A stretch of 64,000 nucleotides of DNA from Mycobacterium sp. IS-1742 (GCF_001500125.1 NZ_LQIV01000034.1:291741-355740); one strand, 5' to 3'; positions 42,164 through 51,459 are shown, counted from the stretch's first letter. Notes: a model not told the origin generated them from the sequence alone. Program-made: numbers and translations.

Positions 42164-43464
42164 ATCAGGCTCGAGGTCCGGATGAGGGTGAAGACGTCCA
42201 GCGCGGCGCAGGCGACCGGCGCCACGGCGGCCAGAACGACGTACTCGAACACCTCGACGGACCGCGAGGCGACCGGTGACGGCTCGGATGGACTCTCACG
42301 CACGATCGCGGCGACGCCGGCGCAGACCGCGATGACCGCGACCCAATCGCCGTGACGCACGGCCACGATCACGAACGCCGTTGCGAGCGAGAATAATCCG
42401 GACATGGCCAACGCCCACCGGCACCGTCCGGCGGCGTAGCAGCGTGACCGCAGCAGCAACGCCGCCCCCACGACGGCGCAGAACGCGGCGCTCGACGGCC
42501 AGTGCCCCGCGCCACGGAGAACGGCGATCGACACCACGGCGGTGCCGGCACACGCCGCCGCACCGACCCCGATCACCAACCCGACGAGAACCCGATGGCC
42601 GGCCGCAGCCCGACGGTCCGCATCCGCGACGGGCGGGTCCGTCAGCGAGGGCGCCGGAGCCAGACCGGACAAGACGACCGAGAGGCGCGGGCTCAGGCTC
42701 AACGCACCGAGCGCGAGCAGGGCGAGCACTACCCCGGCCGCCTGCCCGGGCACGGACCACACCACCGCGCCCGACACCGCTGCGGTGCACAGCAGACCCG
42801 CGCACGCCGACGCCGTCGACGCGACCGGTGAGCCGACCCGGAGGCGGAGGAGGACCAGCGAGACAGCCGCTGCGGCAGCAGTTCCCAGCAGTGCGTGTGG
42901 CGCATCGAACCGACCCGGCACCAGCAGTGCCCCGCACAGCGCGGTCAACAGGACGGTGAGGCAGCCCAGCGGCGCACCCACCCACGGTTCGCGGCCCGCG
43001 CGCGAGACGGTCACCGCGGCACCCGCGACCGCGCACAGCAGCACCGCGACGACGGCCGGCGACGCCGATCCGTGCCCGACGACGGCGGCGAGCGCCCCCG
43101 CCGCCGCCACGAGCGAGCCCACGCTCACCCGGAGTGCGCGCGTGTCACCCGGCGAGGGAGCGGACTCCAGCACCGCCGTGACGACGTCGGTCCGGTCGAA
43201 CCGTGGCACCCGGGGCGGTGCAGCGCTCAACAGCAACACGTCGCCGTCGCGAACGTCCTGATCGCGCAGCGGGACCGACTCGTCGAGGACGGCGCCGCAC
43301 AGGGTCGCGAGCTGCCAGCGTGCCGGTGCGTCGGTGTCGGCACCCGCCAGCCGGGCGATATCGGGGATCAGGGACGCCAACGGCAGCCGGGCCGGCAACG
43401 CGAGATCCACCGCTCCGGCATCGTCGTCGGCGACCACCGACACGTGACACACGTTGGCGGACAT
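42160..43464 (-). CDS. eccD4: ESX-4 membrane channel component EccD4
   Basis: The 434-residue protein has an N-terminal ubiquitin-like domain (about 1-90, CHVSVVADDDAGAVDLALPA, RDQDVRDGDVLLL) followed by about eleven membrane helices, the EccD layout. EccD lines the secretion pore. The start is set at 43464 by GGGAG five bases upstream; an ATG at 43476 is possible. Its start codon overlaps that of the divergent eccC4. Confidence 0.93.
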   Translation of the reverse strand: MSANVCHVSVVADDDAGAVDLALPARLPLASLIPDIARLAGADTDAPARWQLATLCGAVLDESVPLRDQDVRDGDVLLLSAAPPRVPRFDRTDVVTAVLESAPSPGDTRALRVSVGSLVAAAGALAAVVGHGSASPAVVAVLLCAVAGAAVTVSRAGREPWVGAPLGCLTVLLTALCGALLVPGRFDAPHALLGTAAAAAVSLVLLRLRVGSPVASTASACAGLLCTAAVSGAVVWSVPGQAAGVVLALLALGALSLSPRLSVVLSGLAPAPSLTDPPVADADRRAAAGHRVLVGLVIGVGAAACAGTAVVSIAVLRGAGHWPSSAAFCAVVGAALLLRSRCYAAGRCRWALAMSGLFSLATAFVIVAVRHGDWVAVIAVCAGVAAIVRESPSEPSPVASRSVEVFEYVVLAAVAPVACAALDVFTLIRTSSLI

Positions 43465-46400
43465 GAACACTCCCATCGCTGAAGGTGTCGTCACCGTAAC
43501 CACGCATGCCGACACCACCACGCACGAAAATCGAATCCTGTGGACAGGGAACCGGTCGACGCCGCGCACCGTCCAATTACTGATGGACATCGCCGAACGC
43601 ATGCCCCGCACGGGTGATTTCGCACTGGACGCGCCGCCACCGGTGCCGCGCCCGGCCGGCGGTCATCCGTTGGCCCGGCTCATGCCGTTCGCGATGCTCA
43701 TCGCCGCCGGCGGGATGATGCTGCTGTATCTCACGTCCGGCACCGGCCAGACCAGGAGTCCGGTGGCCGGCCTCTTCCCCGTGATGATGGCGATGTCGTT
43801 GCTGGGCACCCTGGTGTTCGGTGCCCGCGGCACCCAGCGCGGGGCCGAGGTGGAGCGGAACCGGCGCGACTATCTGCGCTATCTCGACGGCGTCGACCGG
43901 GCCGTCGCCGGTTCCGCGCGCCGACAGTACGACGACGACCACCGCCTGCACCCGGCACCCGAGACGCTGTGGGCGATCGCCGGCAGCGCACGGATGTGGG
44001 AGCGCAGTGTCGGCCACGTCGACTTCGGTTGCGTACGAATCGGTCTGGGGAGTGTGCCCATGAGTGTCCGGCTCATCGCCCCGGAGGTCGGCCGCGTGGA
44101 CGACGTCGACCCGGTGACCGTCGAAGCGATGCTGGCGCTGGTCCGGGACCGGTCCACGATGGAGGGTGCCCCGCTCACCGTGAAGCTCACCGAGCCGGGA
44201 GTGCTCGGGGTCACCGGCGACCTGCCGGCGGGGCGGGCTCTCGTCCGGGCGGCGCTGTGCCAAGTCGTGGCGCTGCACGGGCCACGGGACGTCTCGGTGC
44301 GTGCCGAATCCGCCCCACCGGTCGCCGGTGAGTGGGAGTGGCTCAAGTGGCTACCGCACCACAGGTCGTCCGGCGGGCACACGCTGTTGATCGTCGACGG
44401 GGTACCGCCTCCGGTCCCCGCATCGGACGTGACCGTGGTGTGCCTCGGTGAACCGCCGCGCAGTGACGTGACCGTGCGCGTCGAAGACGGGGAGCTGACG
44501 ATTCGCGACCGCACGGGTGTCGAACATGCGGGCCACCCCGATGGTCTGACGATCGATCAGGCCGTGGCCTGCGCCCGGCGGGTGGCCGGGAGCGCCGGGG
44601 ATGTCGCCGAGGCGCCGGTTCGCACCGGGCCGCGCAACTGGCAGGACCTGCTCGGCATCGGCGATCCCACGACGCTCGACCCCGCCGCGACCTGGCGGTC
44701 GCACACGCCGGATCGGTTCCTCCGGGTGCCCATCGGGCTGTCCGACCACGGGACACCGGTCGAACTCGACCTCAAGGAGGCCGCGCACGGTGGCATGGGA
44801 CCGCACGGGCTGTGCGTCGGGGCCACGGGGTCGGGCAAGTCGGAGCTGTTACGCACGCTGACACTCGGCCTGATCGCCTCGCATCCGCCCGATGCGCTCA
44901 ATCTGATCCTCGTCGACTTCAAGGGCGGCGCAACCTTTCTCGGGCTCGAGCGAGCCGCGCACGTCTCGGCCGTCATCACTAATCTCGATGAGGAGTCCCA
45001 CCTCGTCGCCCGCATGCGCGATGCCCTGGCCGGCGAGATGCACCGGCGCCAGCAGGTGCTGCGCACCGCAGGCAACCTCGCCAACATCGCCGATCACCGG
45101 CGGGCGCGGGTGACCCGTCCCGACCTGCCGGCCCTGCCCGTGCTGCTGATCGTGGTCGACGAATTCTCCGAACTGCTCACCCAGCATCCGGATTTCGCGG
45201 AACTGTTCCTCGCCATCGGTCGTGTCGGCAGGTCGCTGGGCATGCATCTGCTGCTGGCGAGTCAACGGCTCGACGAAGGCCGGCTCCGCGGGCTCGACAC
45301 CCATCTGTCGTACCGGATCTGCCTGAAGACGTTCTCGGCGAGCGAATCCCGGGCCGTCCTCGGTGTCGGGGACGCCCACCAACTGCCCGGCACCCCGGGC
45401 GTGGGGTACCTCAAAACGGCGTCCGGAGACATGATCCGGTTCCGGACGGCTTTCGTCTCCGGCCCCGTCGCCGCGGGCCCGGCGCCGTCGGACGAGAATC
45501 CGACACCGCGACTGTTCACCGCCTCATCCGATGAGTCGGAGCGTCCTGCGCCGAACGCGTGGCCGTCTGCGCCGACGGTGCTCGACACGGTGGTGGATCG
45601 GCTGGCCGGGCTCGGCACGCCTGCGCACCGCGTGTGGTTGCCGCCGCTGTCCGGTCCGCCCGCGCTCGACGCGGTGCTGTCACGCGCCCCCACCGACCAG
45701 GCCGCGCCACTGACGGTGCCCATCGGGCTCATCGACTGTCCGTTCGAGCAGCGTCGCGACCTCTTCTCCGTCGCACTGGGTGGAGCGGCCGGCAACGTCG
45801 CCGTCATCGGAGGTCCGCGGTCCGGCAAGTCGATGACGCTGCGCACGCTGATGCTGGCCCTGGCGGCCACCAACGATCCGCACGAGGTGCAGTTCTACGG
45901 CCTCGATCTCGGCGGCGGTGCCCTGGCCGCGATGTCGGAGCTTCCGCACGTGGGGGCCGTGGCGGGGCGGCAAGATGCCGATCTGGCCCGGCGGATCGTC
46001 GCGGAGTGCGAATCGCTCGTGCGCATCAGGGAGCAACGCTTCCGGCGGGGCGGCGTCGAGTCGATCGCGGAGTATCGACGGCGCCGCGCGGCGGGCGATA
46101 CCGTCGCCGAGGCGGATCCGTTCGGCGAGGTGTTCCTCGTCGTCGACGGCTGGTCGGTGCTGCGGCGCGATCTCGAGCAGCTCGAGTCGTCGATCACCGC
46201 GCTGGCCGTGCAGGGATTGTCCTACGGTGTGCACGTCATGCTCGCCGCATCGCGGTGGGCCGATCTGCGCCCTGCGCTCAAAGACCAACTCGGCACCAGA
46301 ATCGAACTGCAACTGGGGGACCCGGCCGAATCCGAGATGGACCGCAAGCGGGCCCGGCAACTCGCGGGCGGCGCACCGGGGCGGGGGCTGACCCACGACG

Positions 46401-47269
46401 GGCGCGAGACGGTCATCGCGGTCCCACGTCTCGACGGCCGCCCGACCGCCGACGGGCTCGGGGCCGCCCTCGTCGCCGCGGCGGACACGCTGCGGACCCG
46501 CTACGACCACCGCGGCGCGCCGCCGATCGCACCGCTGCCCGCGCTGGTCCACCGAGACGAGCTCGCCGCGGTGGAGTCGCCGACGCAGGTGGTCATCGGT
46601 ATCGCCGAGAACGGCGCAAAGGTCGTGACGATGGACTTCGGCACGCAGCCCCACCTGATCGTGCTCGGCGATGTCGAGTGCGGAAAGACGGCCGCGCTGC
46701 GCGCGCTGTGCACCGGGCTGACCGCGAGCAATGCGCCGGATGCGGTGCAACTGCTCCTCGTCGACTTCCGCCGCACCCTGCTCGGGGTCGTCGAATCCGC
46801 CCACCTGGCCGGCTACGTGATGGCGGAGGCCGGTCTGACCGCCGCGATGCCCGCCCTGATCGAGCGCCTCGCCGCCCGGATGCCCGGGGCGGGCGTCACC
46901 CAGCGCCAGCTGCGCGACCGAACGTGGTGGTCGGGTCCCGAGATCTACGTCGTCATCGACGATTACGACCTGGCGGCCGGCGCCACCGCGCTCACACCGC
47001 TGCTCGCGTACCTGCCACACGCGCGTGACATCGGGTTGCACGTCATCGCGGCCCGCCGCTCGGGTGGCGCGGCACGGGCGATGTTCGACCCGCTGCTGGC
47101 GCGGCTGCGCGATCTTGGCGCGATGGGACTGATGATGAGCGCCGGACCCGAGGAGGGCGTCCTGCTGGGATCGGTGCGCTCCAGCGTGCTGGCCCCCGGA
47201 CGCGCGACGCTGATCACCCGTGGTGCCGCCGATCAGCTCATCCAGGTGGCGTGGACCGAGCCACCGTGA
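43463..47269 (+). CDS. eccC4: ESX-4 FtsK/SpoIIIE-type ATPase EccC4
   Basis: The 1268-residue motor has two N-terminal membrane helices (about 75-125) and three ATPase domains with Walker A at about 453 (GATGSGKS), 783 (GGPRSGKS) and 1069 (GDVECGKT). Walker B is LLIVVDEFSELL in the first, but VFLVVDGWSV and IYVVIDDYDL in the others, so only the first keeps the catalytic Glu, as known for EccC. It recognises and drives export of WXG100 substrates. Starts other than ATG 43463 are possible because this codon overlaps the eccD4 start. Confidence 0.95.
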   Translation: MNTPIAEGVVTVTTHADTTTHENRILWTGNRSTPRTVQLLMDIAERMPRTGDFALDAPPPVPRPAGGHPLARLMPFAMLIAAGGMMLLYLTSGTGQTRSPVAGLFPVMMAMSLLGTLVFGARGTQRGAEVERNRRDYLRYLDGVDRAVAGSARRQYDDDHRLHPAPETLWAIAGSARMWERSVGHVDFGCVRIGLGSVPMSVRLIAPEVGRVDDVDPVTVEAMLALVRDRSTMEGAPLTVKLTEPGVLGVTGDLPAGRALVRAALCQVVALHGPRDVSVRAESAPPVAGEWEWLKWLPHHRSSGGHTLLIVDGVPPPVPASDVTVVCLGEPPRSDVTVRVEDGELTIRDRTGVEHAGHPDGLTIDQAVACARRVAGSAGDVAEAPVRTGPRNWQDLLGIGDPTTLDPAATWRSHTPDRFLRVPIGLSDHGTPVELDLKEAAHGGMGPHGLCVGATGSGKSELLRTLTLGLIASHPPDALNLILVDFKGGATFLGLERAAHVSAVITNLDEESHLVARMRDALAGEMHRRQQVLRTAGNLANIADHRRARVTRPDLPALPVLLIVVDEFSELLTQHPDFAELFLAIGRVGRSLGMHLLLASQRLDEGRLRGLDTHLSYRICLKTFSASESRAVLGVGDAHQLPGTPGVGYLKTASGDMIRFRTAFVSGPVAAGPAPSDENPTPRLFTASSDESERPAPNAWPSAPTVLDTVVDRLAGLGTPAHRVWLPPLSGPPALDAVLSRAPTDQAAPLTVPIGLIDCPFEQRRDLFSVALGGAAGNVAVIGGPRSGKSMTLRTLMLALAATNDPHEVQFYGLDLGGGALAAMSELPHVGAVAGRQDADLARRIVAECESLVRIREQRFRRGGVESIAEYRRRRAAGDTVAEADPFGEVFLVVDGWSVLRRDLEQLESSITALAVQGLSYGVHVMLAASRWADLRPALKDQLGTRIELQLGDPAESEMDRKRARQLAGGAPGRGLTHDGRETVIAVPRLDGRPTADGLGAALVAAADTLRTRYDHRGAPPIAPLPALVHRDELAAVESPTQVVIGIAENGAKVVTMDFGTQPHLIVLGDVECGKTAALRALCTGLTASNAPDAVQLLLVDFRRTLLGVVESAHLAGYVMAEAGLTAAMPALIERLAARMPGAGVTQRQLRDRTWWSGPEIYVVIDDYDLAAGATALTPLLAYLPHARDIGLHVIAARRSGGAARAMFDPLLARLRDLGAMGLMMSAGPEEGVLLGSVRSSVLAPGRATLITRGAADQLIQVAWTEPP

Positions 47270-48387
47270 CCACCGTCGAGGTGGGACCCGCAACGGTGCG
47301 TGGCACTTTCCCGGTCGACGACGACTTGGCCTGCGCGGCAATCGAAGCGATCGACGACACGCTGATGATCGTGGATGACCGCCCGGTCACGGTCCGCGCG
47401 GTCATCGCGAACCTCCTGCGGTCGGCCGCGGGTTCCTGCTCCGACGGGCTCAGCGTGGTCCATCCCACGTGGTGGAGCGGGCGCCGGGTGGAGGCGGTGC
47501 TCGACGCGGCAGGGGACATCTGCGGCGTTGCGGTCGCCGTCCCGCGGGCTGAAGCGCTCGCCGACGGATCCGACGCAGTCGTGGAGATCGCCGCAGAACA
47601 TGTGACGGTCAGCTCGGGAGGCACCTGCACTTTCACCCGCACGTCCGACGACGCGGTGTGCGCCGCGGTGGTCAACGAGACAGGCGGGGCGAGAACGGTT
47701 GTCGTCGATGCCCCACCGGGTGTCGGTGCCACGCCCTTGGCGACGGCGATCGCTGTGGCGCTCCGCGAGCGCGGTGTGGCCGTCGCGATGGCCGGCGCCC
47801 ACCTGGCCCGGGTGCCGTCACCCGCGCCTTCCGACGCGCCGCCGCCCGAACGGTCCGGCCGGCGCGCGGTACCGGTGCTGGCCGGTGCGCTGCTGGCCGC
47901 CGTCGGTGTGGGCGCGGTGGGGATCACCCATGAGCCGGCACCGCCGCCTGCGGAGCCCAGCACCCTTCTGGTCGAGGGCCGCGCGGCCGTCGTGGTACCG
48001 GCGCTGTGGGCCGTTCAGCGCATCACCGACGGGCGCGGATCGGCCCGCGTGCAGATCACCTCACACGCGGATCACGCTGTCGCACTCCATATCACGCAGT
48101 CGCCGCTACCGCGCGCCCAGTCGCTGGACGAGGTGGCGCGCACACTGCGCGACGCACTTGGCGGGGAGCCGGACGGGGTGTTCACGGATTTCCGCGCCGA
48201 CGACGTCCGCGGTGACCGGGAGGTCGTCACCTACCGCGAGCACCGCGCGAACCACCAGACCGAGTGGGCCGTGCTGGTCGACGACGCGCTGCGCATCGCG
48301 ATCGGCTGCCAGACCCCGCCCGGGAGCGCTGACGCCCTCCGGTCGGTGTGTGACGCAGCGGTGCGCTCCGCACACGCGGTCATCTGA
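47266..48387 (+). CDS. Type VII secretion-associated protein, Rv3446c family
   Basis: The 373-residue protein starts with a GTG overlapping the eccC4 stop. It has an N-terminal nucleotide-binding-like region without a clear P-loop, a membrane helix at about 205-225 (VPVLAGALLAAVGVGAVGI) and a C-terminal domain (VVPALWAVQRITDGRGSARV, VVTYREHRANHQTEWAVLVD) seen in actinobacterial type VII loci. In M. tuberculosis the homologue lies between eccC4 and esxU, as here. Its role in ESX-4 is unknown. Confidence 0.9.
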   Translation: MTTVEVGPATVRGTFPVDDDLACAAIEAIDDTLMIVDDRPVTVRAVIANLLRSAAGSCSDGLSVVHPTWWSGRRVEAVLDAAGDICGVAVAVPRAEALADGSDAVVEIAAEHVTVSSGGTCTFTRTSDDAVCAAVVNETGGARTVVVDAPPGVGATPLATAIAVALRERGVAVAMAGAHLARVPSPAPSDAPPPERSGRRAVPVLAGALLAAVGVGAVGITHEPAPPPAEPSTLLVEGRAAVVVPALWAVQRITDGRGSARVQITSHADHAVALHITQSPLPRAQSLDEVARTLRDALGGEPDGVFTDFRADDVRGDREVVTYREHRANHQTEWAVLVDDALRIAIGCQTPPGSADALRSVCDAAVRSAHAVI

Positions 48388-48469
48388 GAAAAGCCGCCGG
48401 AGAACGGAACCGGAAGGGGACCCGCGCCGTCCTAACTCATATCCGACCACAGCAGAAGGGAAGCCCTCG

Positions 48470-48793
48470 ATGACGACACCCACCGGCGGCGCGCTCAACA
48501 CCGACTTCGAGCTCATGGGCTCCGTTGCCGGCGCGATCGACGCCCGCAACGAAGAGATCCGGGCGATGTTGCAGTCGTTCATCGGCCGGATGGCCGGCGT
48601 GCCGCCGTCGGTGTGGGGCGGGGTGGCGGCCGTCCGGTTCCGCGAGGTGGTGGACCGCTGGAACGGCGAATCGGTGAAGCTGCACACCGCTCTGGCGCGC
48701 ATCGCCGAAACCATGCGGAGCAATCAGCAGACGCTGCTCGCCGCTTCCGACGGGCACGCACACCAAATCGGTGTCATCGGCACCACCCTGTAG
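48470..48793 (+). CDS. esxU: WXG100 protein EsxU
   Basis: The 107-residue helical hairpin protein has the W-x-G turn in PPSVWGGVAAVRF and closely resembles M. tuberculosis EsxU (RNEEIRAMLQSFIGRM). It is a predicted ESX-4 substrate that pairs with EsxT. AGAAGGG precedes the ATG. It lies 20 bases before esxT. Confidence 0.95.
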   Translation: MTTPTGGALNTDFELMGSVAGAIDARNEEIRAMLQSFIGRMAGVPPSVWGGVAAVRFREVVDRWNGESVKLHTALARIAETMRSNQQTLLAASDGHAHQIGVIGTTL

Positions 48794-48813
48794 CAGCGAG
48801 AATGGGAGACACC

Positions 48814-49110
48814 ATGGACCAGGTTCTGTCCTACGACTTCGACCAGATCGAGTACACCGTCCGCCAGGAGATCCACGCGACGCATGGCCGACTCAACGCC
48901 GCGCTCGACGAACTGCGGGCGCAGATCGCCCCGCTGCAGCAGGTGTGGACGCGGCACGCCGCCGAGGCCTACCGCACCGAGCAACTGCGCTGGGACCAGG
49001 CCGCCGCGGCGCTGAACGAGATCCTGTTCGGCCTCGGCAACGCGGTGCGTGACGGAGCCGACGACGTCGCGGCGACCGACCGCAGCGCGGCCAACGCGTG
49101 GGGGTGGTGA
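48814..49110 (+). CDS. esxT: WXG100 protein EsxT
   Basis: The 98-residue protein has the WXG100 helical hairpin but the turn reads VWTRHAAEAY, without the Gly, as in M. tuberculosis EsxT. It is the expected heterodimer partner of EsxU. No canonical YxxxD/E export signal is seen at its C-terminus, which ends ANAWGW. GGGAGA precedes the ATG. A perfect hairpin follows the stop. Confidence 0.94.
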   Translation: MDQVLSYDFDQIEYTVRQEIHATHGRLNAALDELRAQIAPLQQVWTRHAAEAYRTEQLRWDQAAAALNEILFGLGNAVRDGADDVAATDRSAANAWGW

Positions 49111-49126
49111 CCCACGCACACAGACC

Positions 49127-49169
49127 CTGTGCGGTCCCAACGGGAGGGGAGCCCCGCGGGACCGCACAG
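49127..49169 (+). terminator. Hairpin terminator after esxT
   Basis: CTGTGCGGTCCC (49127-49138) and GGGACCGCACAG (49158-49169) form a perfect 12-bp stem with a 19-base loop, followed by TTCTGTG. It separates ESX-4 from the rplM promoter. Confidence 0.7.
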
Positions 49170-49198
49170 TTCTGTGCGGGCGGCGGCGCAACCGCGTT

Positions 49199-49228
49199 TT
49201 GACCTGCGACGACGCACGCAGGTAAGCT
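49199..49228 (+). promoter_or_regulatory. Predicted promoter of rplM-rpsI
   Basis: TTGACC (49199-49204) and TAAGCT (49223-49228) are separated by 18 bp. About 140 bases of leader follow before the GTG of rplM at 49374, with no open frame. The leader could carry L13 autoregulation as in other bacteria, but I see no convincing structure. Confidence 0.55.
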
Positions 49229-49373
49229 CCCACGTTGGCGTGCGGTGCCGTCACGGTAACGCGGGTCCCCGGGTCAACGTCGGTCGCCGGGACCACCCTC
49301 CGTCACGCCAGACCGTCACCCGGGTCACCGGGGTCCGAGCGGGGTAAAACCCGAGATGAGAAGGGTAAGCACT

Positions 49374-49817
49374 GTGCCTACGTACACGCCGAAGGCGGGT
49401 GACACCACGCGTTCGTGGTACGTCATCGACGCCACCGACGTGGTGCTCGGCCGGCTCGCCGTCGAAGCAGCCAAGCTGCTGCGCGGCAAGCACAAGCCGA
49501 CATTCACGCCCAACGTCGACGGTGGCGATTTCGTCATCGTCATCAACGCCGAGAAGATCGCCGTCAGCGGCGACAAGCTCAACAACAAGTACGCCTACCG
49601 CCACTCGGGTTACCCCGGCGGCCTGCGCCGGCGCACCATCGGCGAACTGCTGCTCAAGCACCCGACCCGCGTCGTGGAGAACGCGATCGTCGGCATGCTG
49701 CCGCACAACAAGCTCAGCCGGCAGGTGCAGAAGAAGCTCAAGGTGTACGCGGGTCCCAACCACCCGCACGCTGCACAGCAGCCGATTCCGTTCGAGATCA
49801 AGCAGGTGGCGCAATGA
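49374..49817 (+). CDS. rplM: 50S ribosomal protein L13
   Basis: The 147-residue protein (MPTYTPKAGDTTRSWYVID, KLLRGKHKPTFTPNVDGGD, YRHSGYPGGLRRRTIGEL) matches mycobacterial L13. The GTG at 49374 gives the same N-terminus as M. tuberculosis L13; an upstream ATG at 49356 adds six residues and lies over the GAGAAGGG ribosome binding site. It overlaps rpsI by four bases (ATGA). Confidence 0.98.
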   Translation: MPTYTPKAGDTTRSWYVIDATDVVLGRLAVEAAKLLRGKHKPTFTPNVDGGDFVIVINAEKIAVSGDKLNNKYAYRHSGYPGGLRRRTIGELLLKHPTRVVENAIVGMLPHNKLSRQVQKKLKVYAGPNHPHAAQQPIPFEIKQVAQ

Positions 49818-50302
49818 CAGAGGTAACCGGAACGGCGAGCGGTACCGAAGCCGTCGAGCCCACCACGGACGATGCGACCGCTGCGGACGTCGAACCCCGC
49901 GAGCCCGTGTACATCGACCGTCCGATCCAGACCGTCGGCCGCCGTAAGGAGGCCGTGGTGCGGGTGCGCCTCGTGCCGGGCACCGGCAAGTTCGACCTGG
50001 ACGGCCGCACGTTGGAGGATTACTTCCCCAATAAGGTGCACCAGCAGCTCATCAAGGCGCCGCTGGTGACCGTCGACCGGGTGGAGAGCTTTGACGTCTA
50101 CGCCCACCTCGACGGTGGCGGGCCGTCCGGCCAGGCAGGCGCACTGCGTCTCGCCCTCGCCCGTGCGCTGATCCTCGTGCAGCCCGAGGATCGGCCCGCG
50201 TTGAAGAAGGCCGGGTTCCTCACCCGTGACCCGCGCGCCATCGAGCGCAAGAAGTACGGACTCAAGAAGGCGCGCAAGGCGCCTCAGTACAGCAAGCGCT
50301 GA
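49814..50302 (+). CDS. rpsI: 30S ribosomal protein S9
   Basis: The 162-residue protein has a 35-residue acidic N-terminal extension (to about PREPVYIDRP), then the S9 core: QTVGRRKEAVVRVRLVPGTG, LDGGGPSGQAGALRLALARAL, and the basic tail DPRAIERKKYGLKKARKAPQ ending SKR, which reaches the P-site tRNA. It overlaps the rplM stop. A strong terminator follows 11 bases after its stop. Confidence 0.98.
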   Translation: MTEVTGTASGTEAVEPTTDDATAADVEPREPVYIDRPIQTVGRRKEAVVRVRLVPGTGKFDLDGRTLEDYFPNKVHQQLIKAPLVTVDRVESFDVYAHLDGGGPSGQAGALRLALARALILVQPEDRPALKKAGFLTRDPRAIERKKYGLKKARKAPQYSKR

Positions 50303-50313
50303 TCGGTCCACCG

Positions 50314-50349
50314 AATCGCCGGGCACATCATCCGATGTGCCCGGCGATT
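50314..50349 (+). terminator. Strong terminator after rpsI
   Basis: AATCGCCGGGCACATC (50314-50329) and GATGTGCCCGGCGATT (50334-50349) form a perfect 16-bp stem with a 4-base loop, followed by TGCATTTTG. This is the best terminator in the window. Confidence 0.85.
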
Positions 50350-50447
50350 TGCATTTTGTGAGCGGTGCCACACCGCGAATTCAGTGAATTCATCGCCGAT
50401 CGCCATAAACCTGTGCACTGGAAATTCGCCCATTGTTGCGGCGGCTG

Positions 50448-50640
50448 AGTTAATTAGGCGGCCCGCATAATGGCGCTCGAACATTCGCGGCCGGTTGAAA
50501 TCGAGTGGCTGGTTCGGAAAACCTCGGTGAGAAGCACGGGCGCCGCTGGGCGGCGTAGGCGGACCTTCTGCCCCCGGGGGCGAGTCAGTCACTCGTTACC
50601 GAACCGGGCCGTGGCTTCCTGACTGAAAGGAGCAATCCCC
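50448..50640 (+). promoter_or_regulatory. Promoter motif and structured leader of first small secreted protein
   Basis: The motif AGTTAATTAG (50448-50457) recurs before the paralogue at the same distance (184 against 193 bp to the start). Near the end of the leader, TCAGTC (50585-50590) can pair with GACTGA (50621-50626), which directly abuts the AAGGAG ribosome binding site. The rest of the 338-bp gap after rpsI holds the terminator and no open frame with coding character. Confidence 0.5.
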
Positions 50641-51078
50641 ATGAACAAGATCATGAAGAACACCGCTGCCGGCACCATCCTGGGTGGCGGACTCCTGTTC
50701 ACCGCCGGGCTCGGCCTGGCCAATGCCCAGCCGGTCGAGGCGCCTGAGGGCGTCGTGACCGTCGCCGTCGGCAACACCGCGATCCTCGAGGGTGTGGACG
50801 TCGAGACCGCCGCCACCGCCGCCGGCGCGATCTGCGGCACCCCGGCCTCCGATGTGACCGCTCTGGTCGAGCGCGTCACCAGCGAGGGCACCGACCAGAC
50901 GGTGTGCGAGAACCTGCCTGGTGGTGCGCTGGCCATCAAGAACGGCGTGCCGGCTGCCGAGGCGCCCGCCGGTGAGGTGCCGGCTGAGGCCCCCGCCACC
51001 ACCCCGGACGGCGCGCAGCTCCCCGCCGAGGGCGAGTCGAGTGAGACCGCTCCGGCCGACACCGCGCCGATCGGATAA
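50641..51078 (+). CDS. Small secreted protein of unknown function, paralogue A
   Basis: I do not recognise a named family. The 145-residue protein has a signal peptide (MNKIMKNTAAGTILGGGLLF to about AQA/QPVEA), a short core with a repeated Val/Gly-rich VTVAVGNTAILEGVDVETAA, two cysteines about 31 residues apart (AICGTP and TVCENL) that could form a disulfide, and a Pro/Ala/Glu-rich tail. AAGGAG precedes the ATG. The neighbouring gene is a paralogue with the same order of parts. Size, secretion and the Cys pair suggest a cell-surface or extracellular protein. Confidence 0.85.
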   Translation: MNKIMKNTAAGTILGGGLLFTAGLGLANAQPVEAPEGVVTVAVGNTAILEGVDVETAATAAGAICGTPASDVTALVERVTSEGTDQTVCENLPGGALAIKNGVPAAEAPAGEVPAEAPATTPDGAQLPAEGESSETAPADTAPIG

Positions 51079-51090
51079 GCGATCCACGTG

Positions 51091-51126
51091 CTCACCGCCC
51101 GCATCCACCCGGTTGCGGGCGGTGAG
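51091..51126 (+). terminator. Terminator after paralogue A
   Basis: CTCACCGCCCGCA (51091-51103) and TGCGGGCGGTGAG (51114-51126) form a perfect 13-bp stem with a 10-base loop, followed by TCGTTTC. The stem shares its sequence with the terminator of paralogue B. Confidence 0.75.
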
Positions 51127-51257
51127 TCGTTTCGGGGGGCGTCGGCGTCAGTGCTGGCGGGATTTATTTGCAAGCGGTAGTAACGGAGAGTGGACGTACG
51201 GCGAAGGTCTCCGAGGGGCTCTGACCAGCGCGCGACGCCGAACAGTATTAACGCATC

Positions 51258-51459
51258 AGTTAATTAGCTTCGCGCAATTATACGCTTTGCTGGTGAAAAA
51301 GCGGTGAGAAAACTGTTTGAATCCGCGTGGATCAAGGAAGCCTCTCCCCGGAAGCGTGAACGTCGAAAAGGCGACGGTGGGCCGTTCCCGCCGCCGGTAT
51401 GGGTCAGTCGCTCGAATAGGGGGCCGGATCACGCTTCTGCGACTGAAGGAGTTATTTAC
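51258..51459 (+). promoter_or_regulatory. Promoter motif and structured leader of second small secreted protein
   Basis: AGTTAATTAG (51258-51267) is followed by CAATTATACG, a possible -10. In the leader TCAGTC (51404-51409) can pair with GACTGA (51441-51446), with a 31-base loop, just before AAGGAG. This matches the leader of paralogue A (30-base loop). Apart from this the 334-bp gap after the first terminator region holds no gene. Confidence 0.5.

Noticed and set aside
45680..47341. Minus-strand open frame of over 500 codons inside eccC4.
   Set aside because: The eccC4 frame has three ATPase domains here; the reverse frame has no recognisable motif.
49229..49373. Ribosomal-protein leader RNA upstream of rplM.
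   Set aside because: The leader is long enough, but I could not draw a convincing conserved structure by eye.
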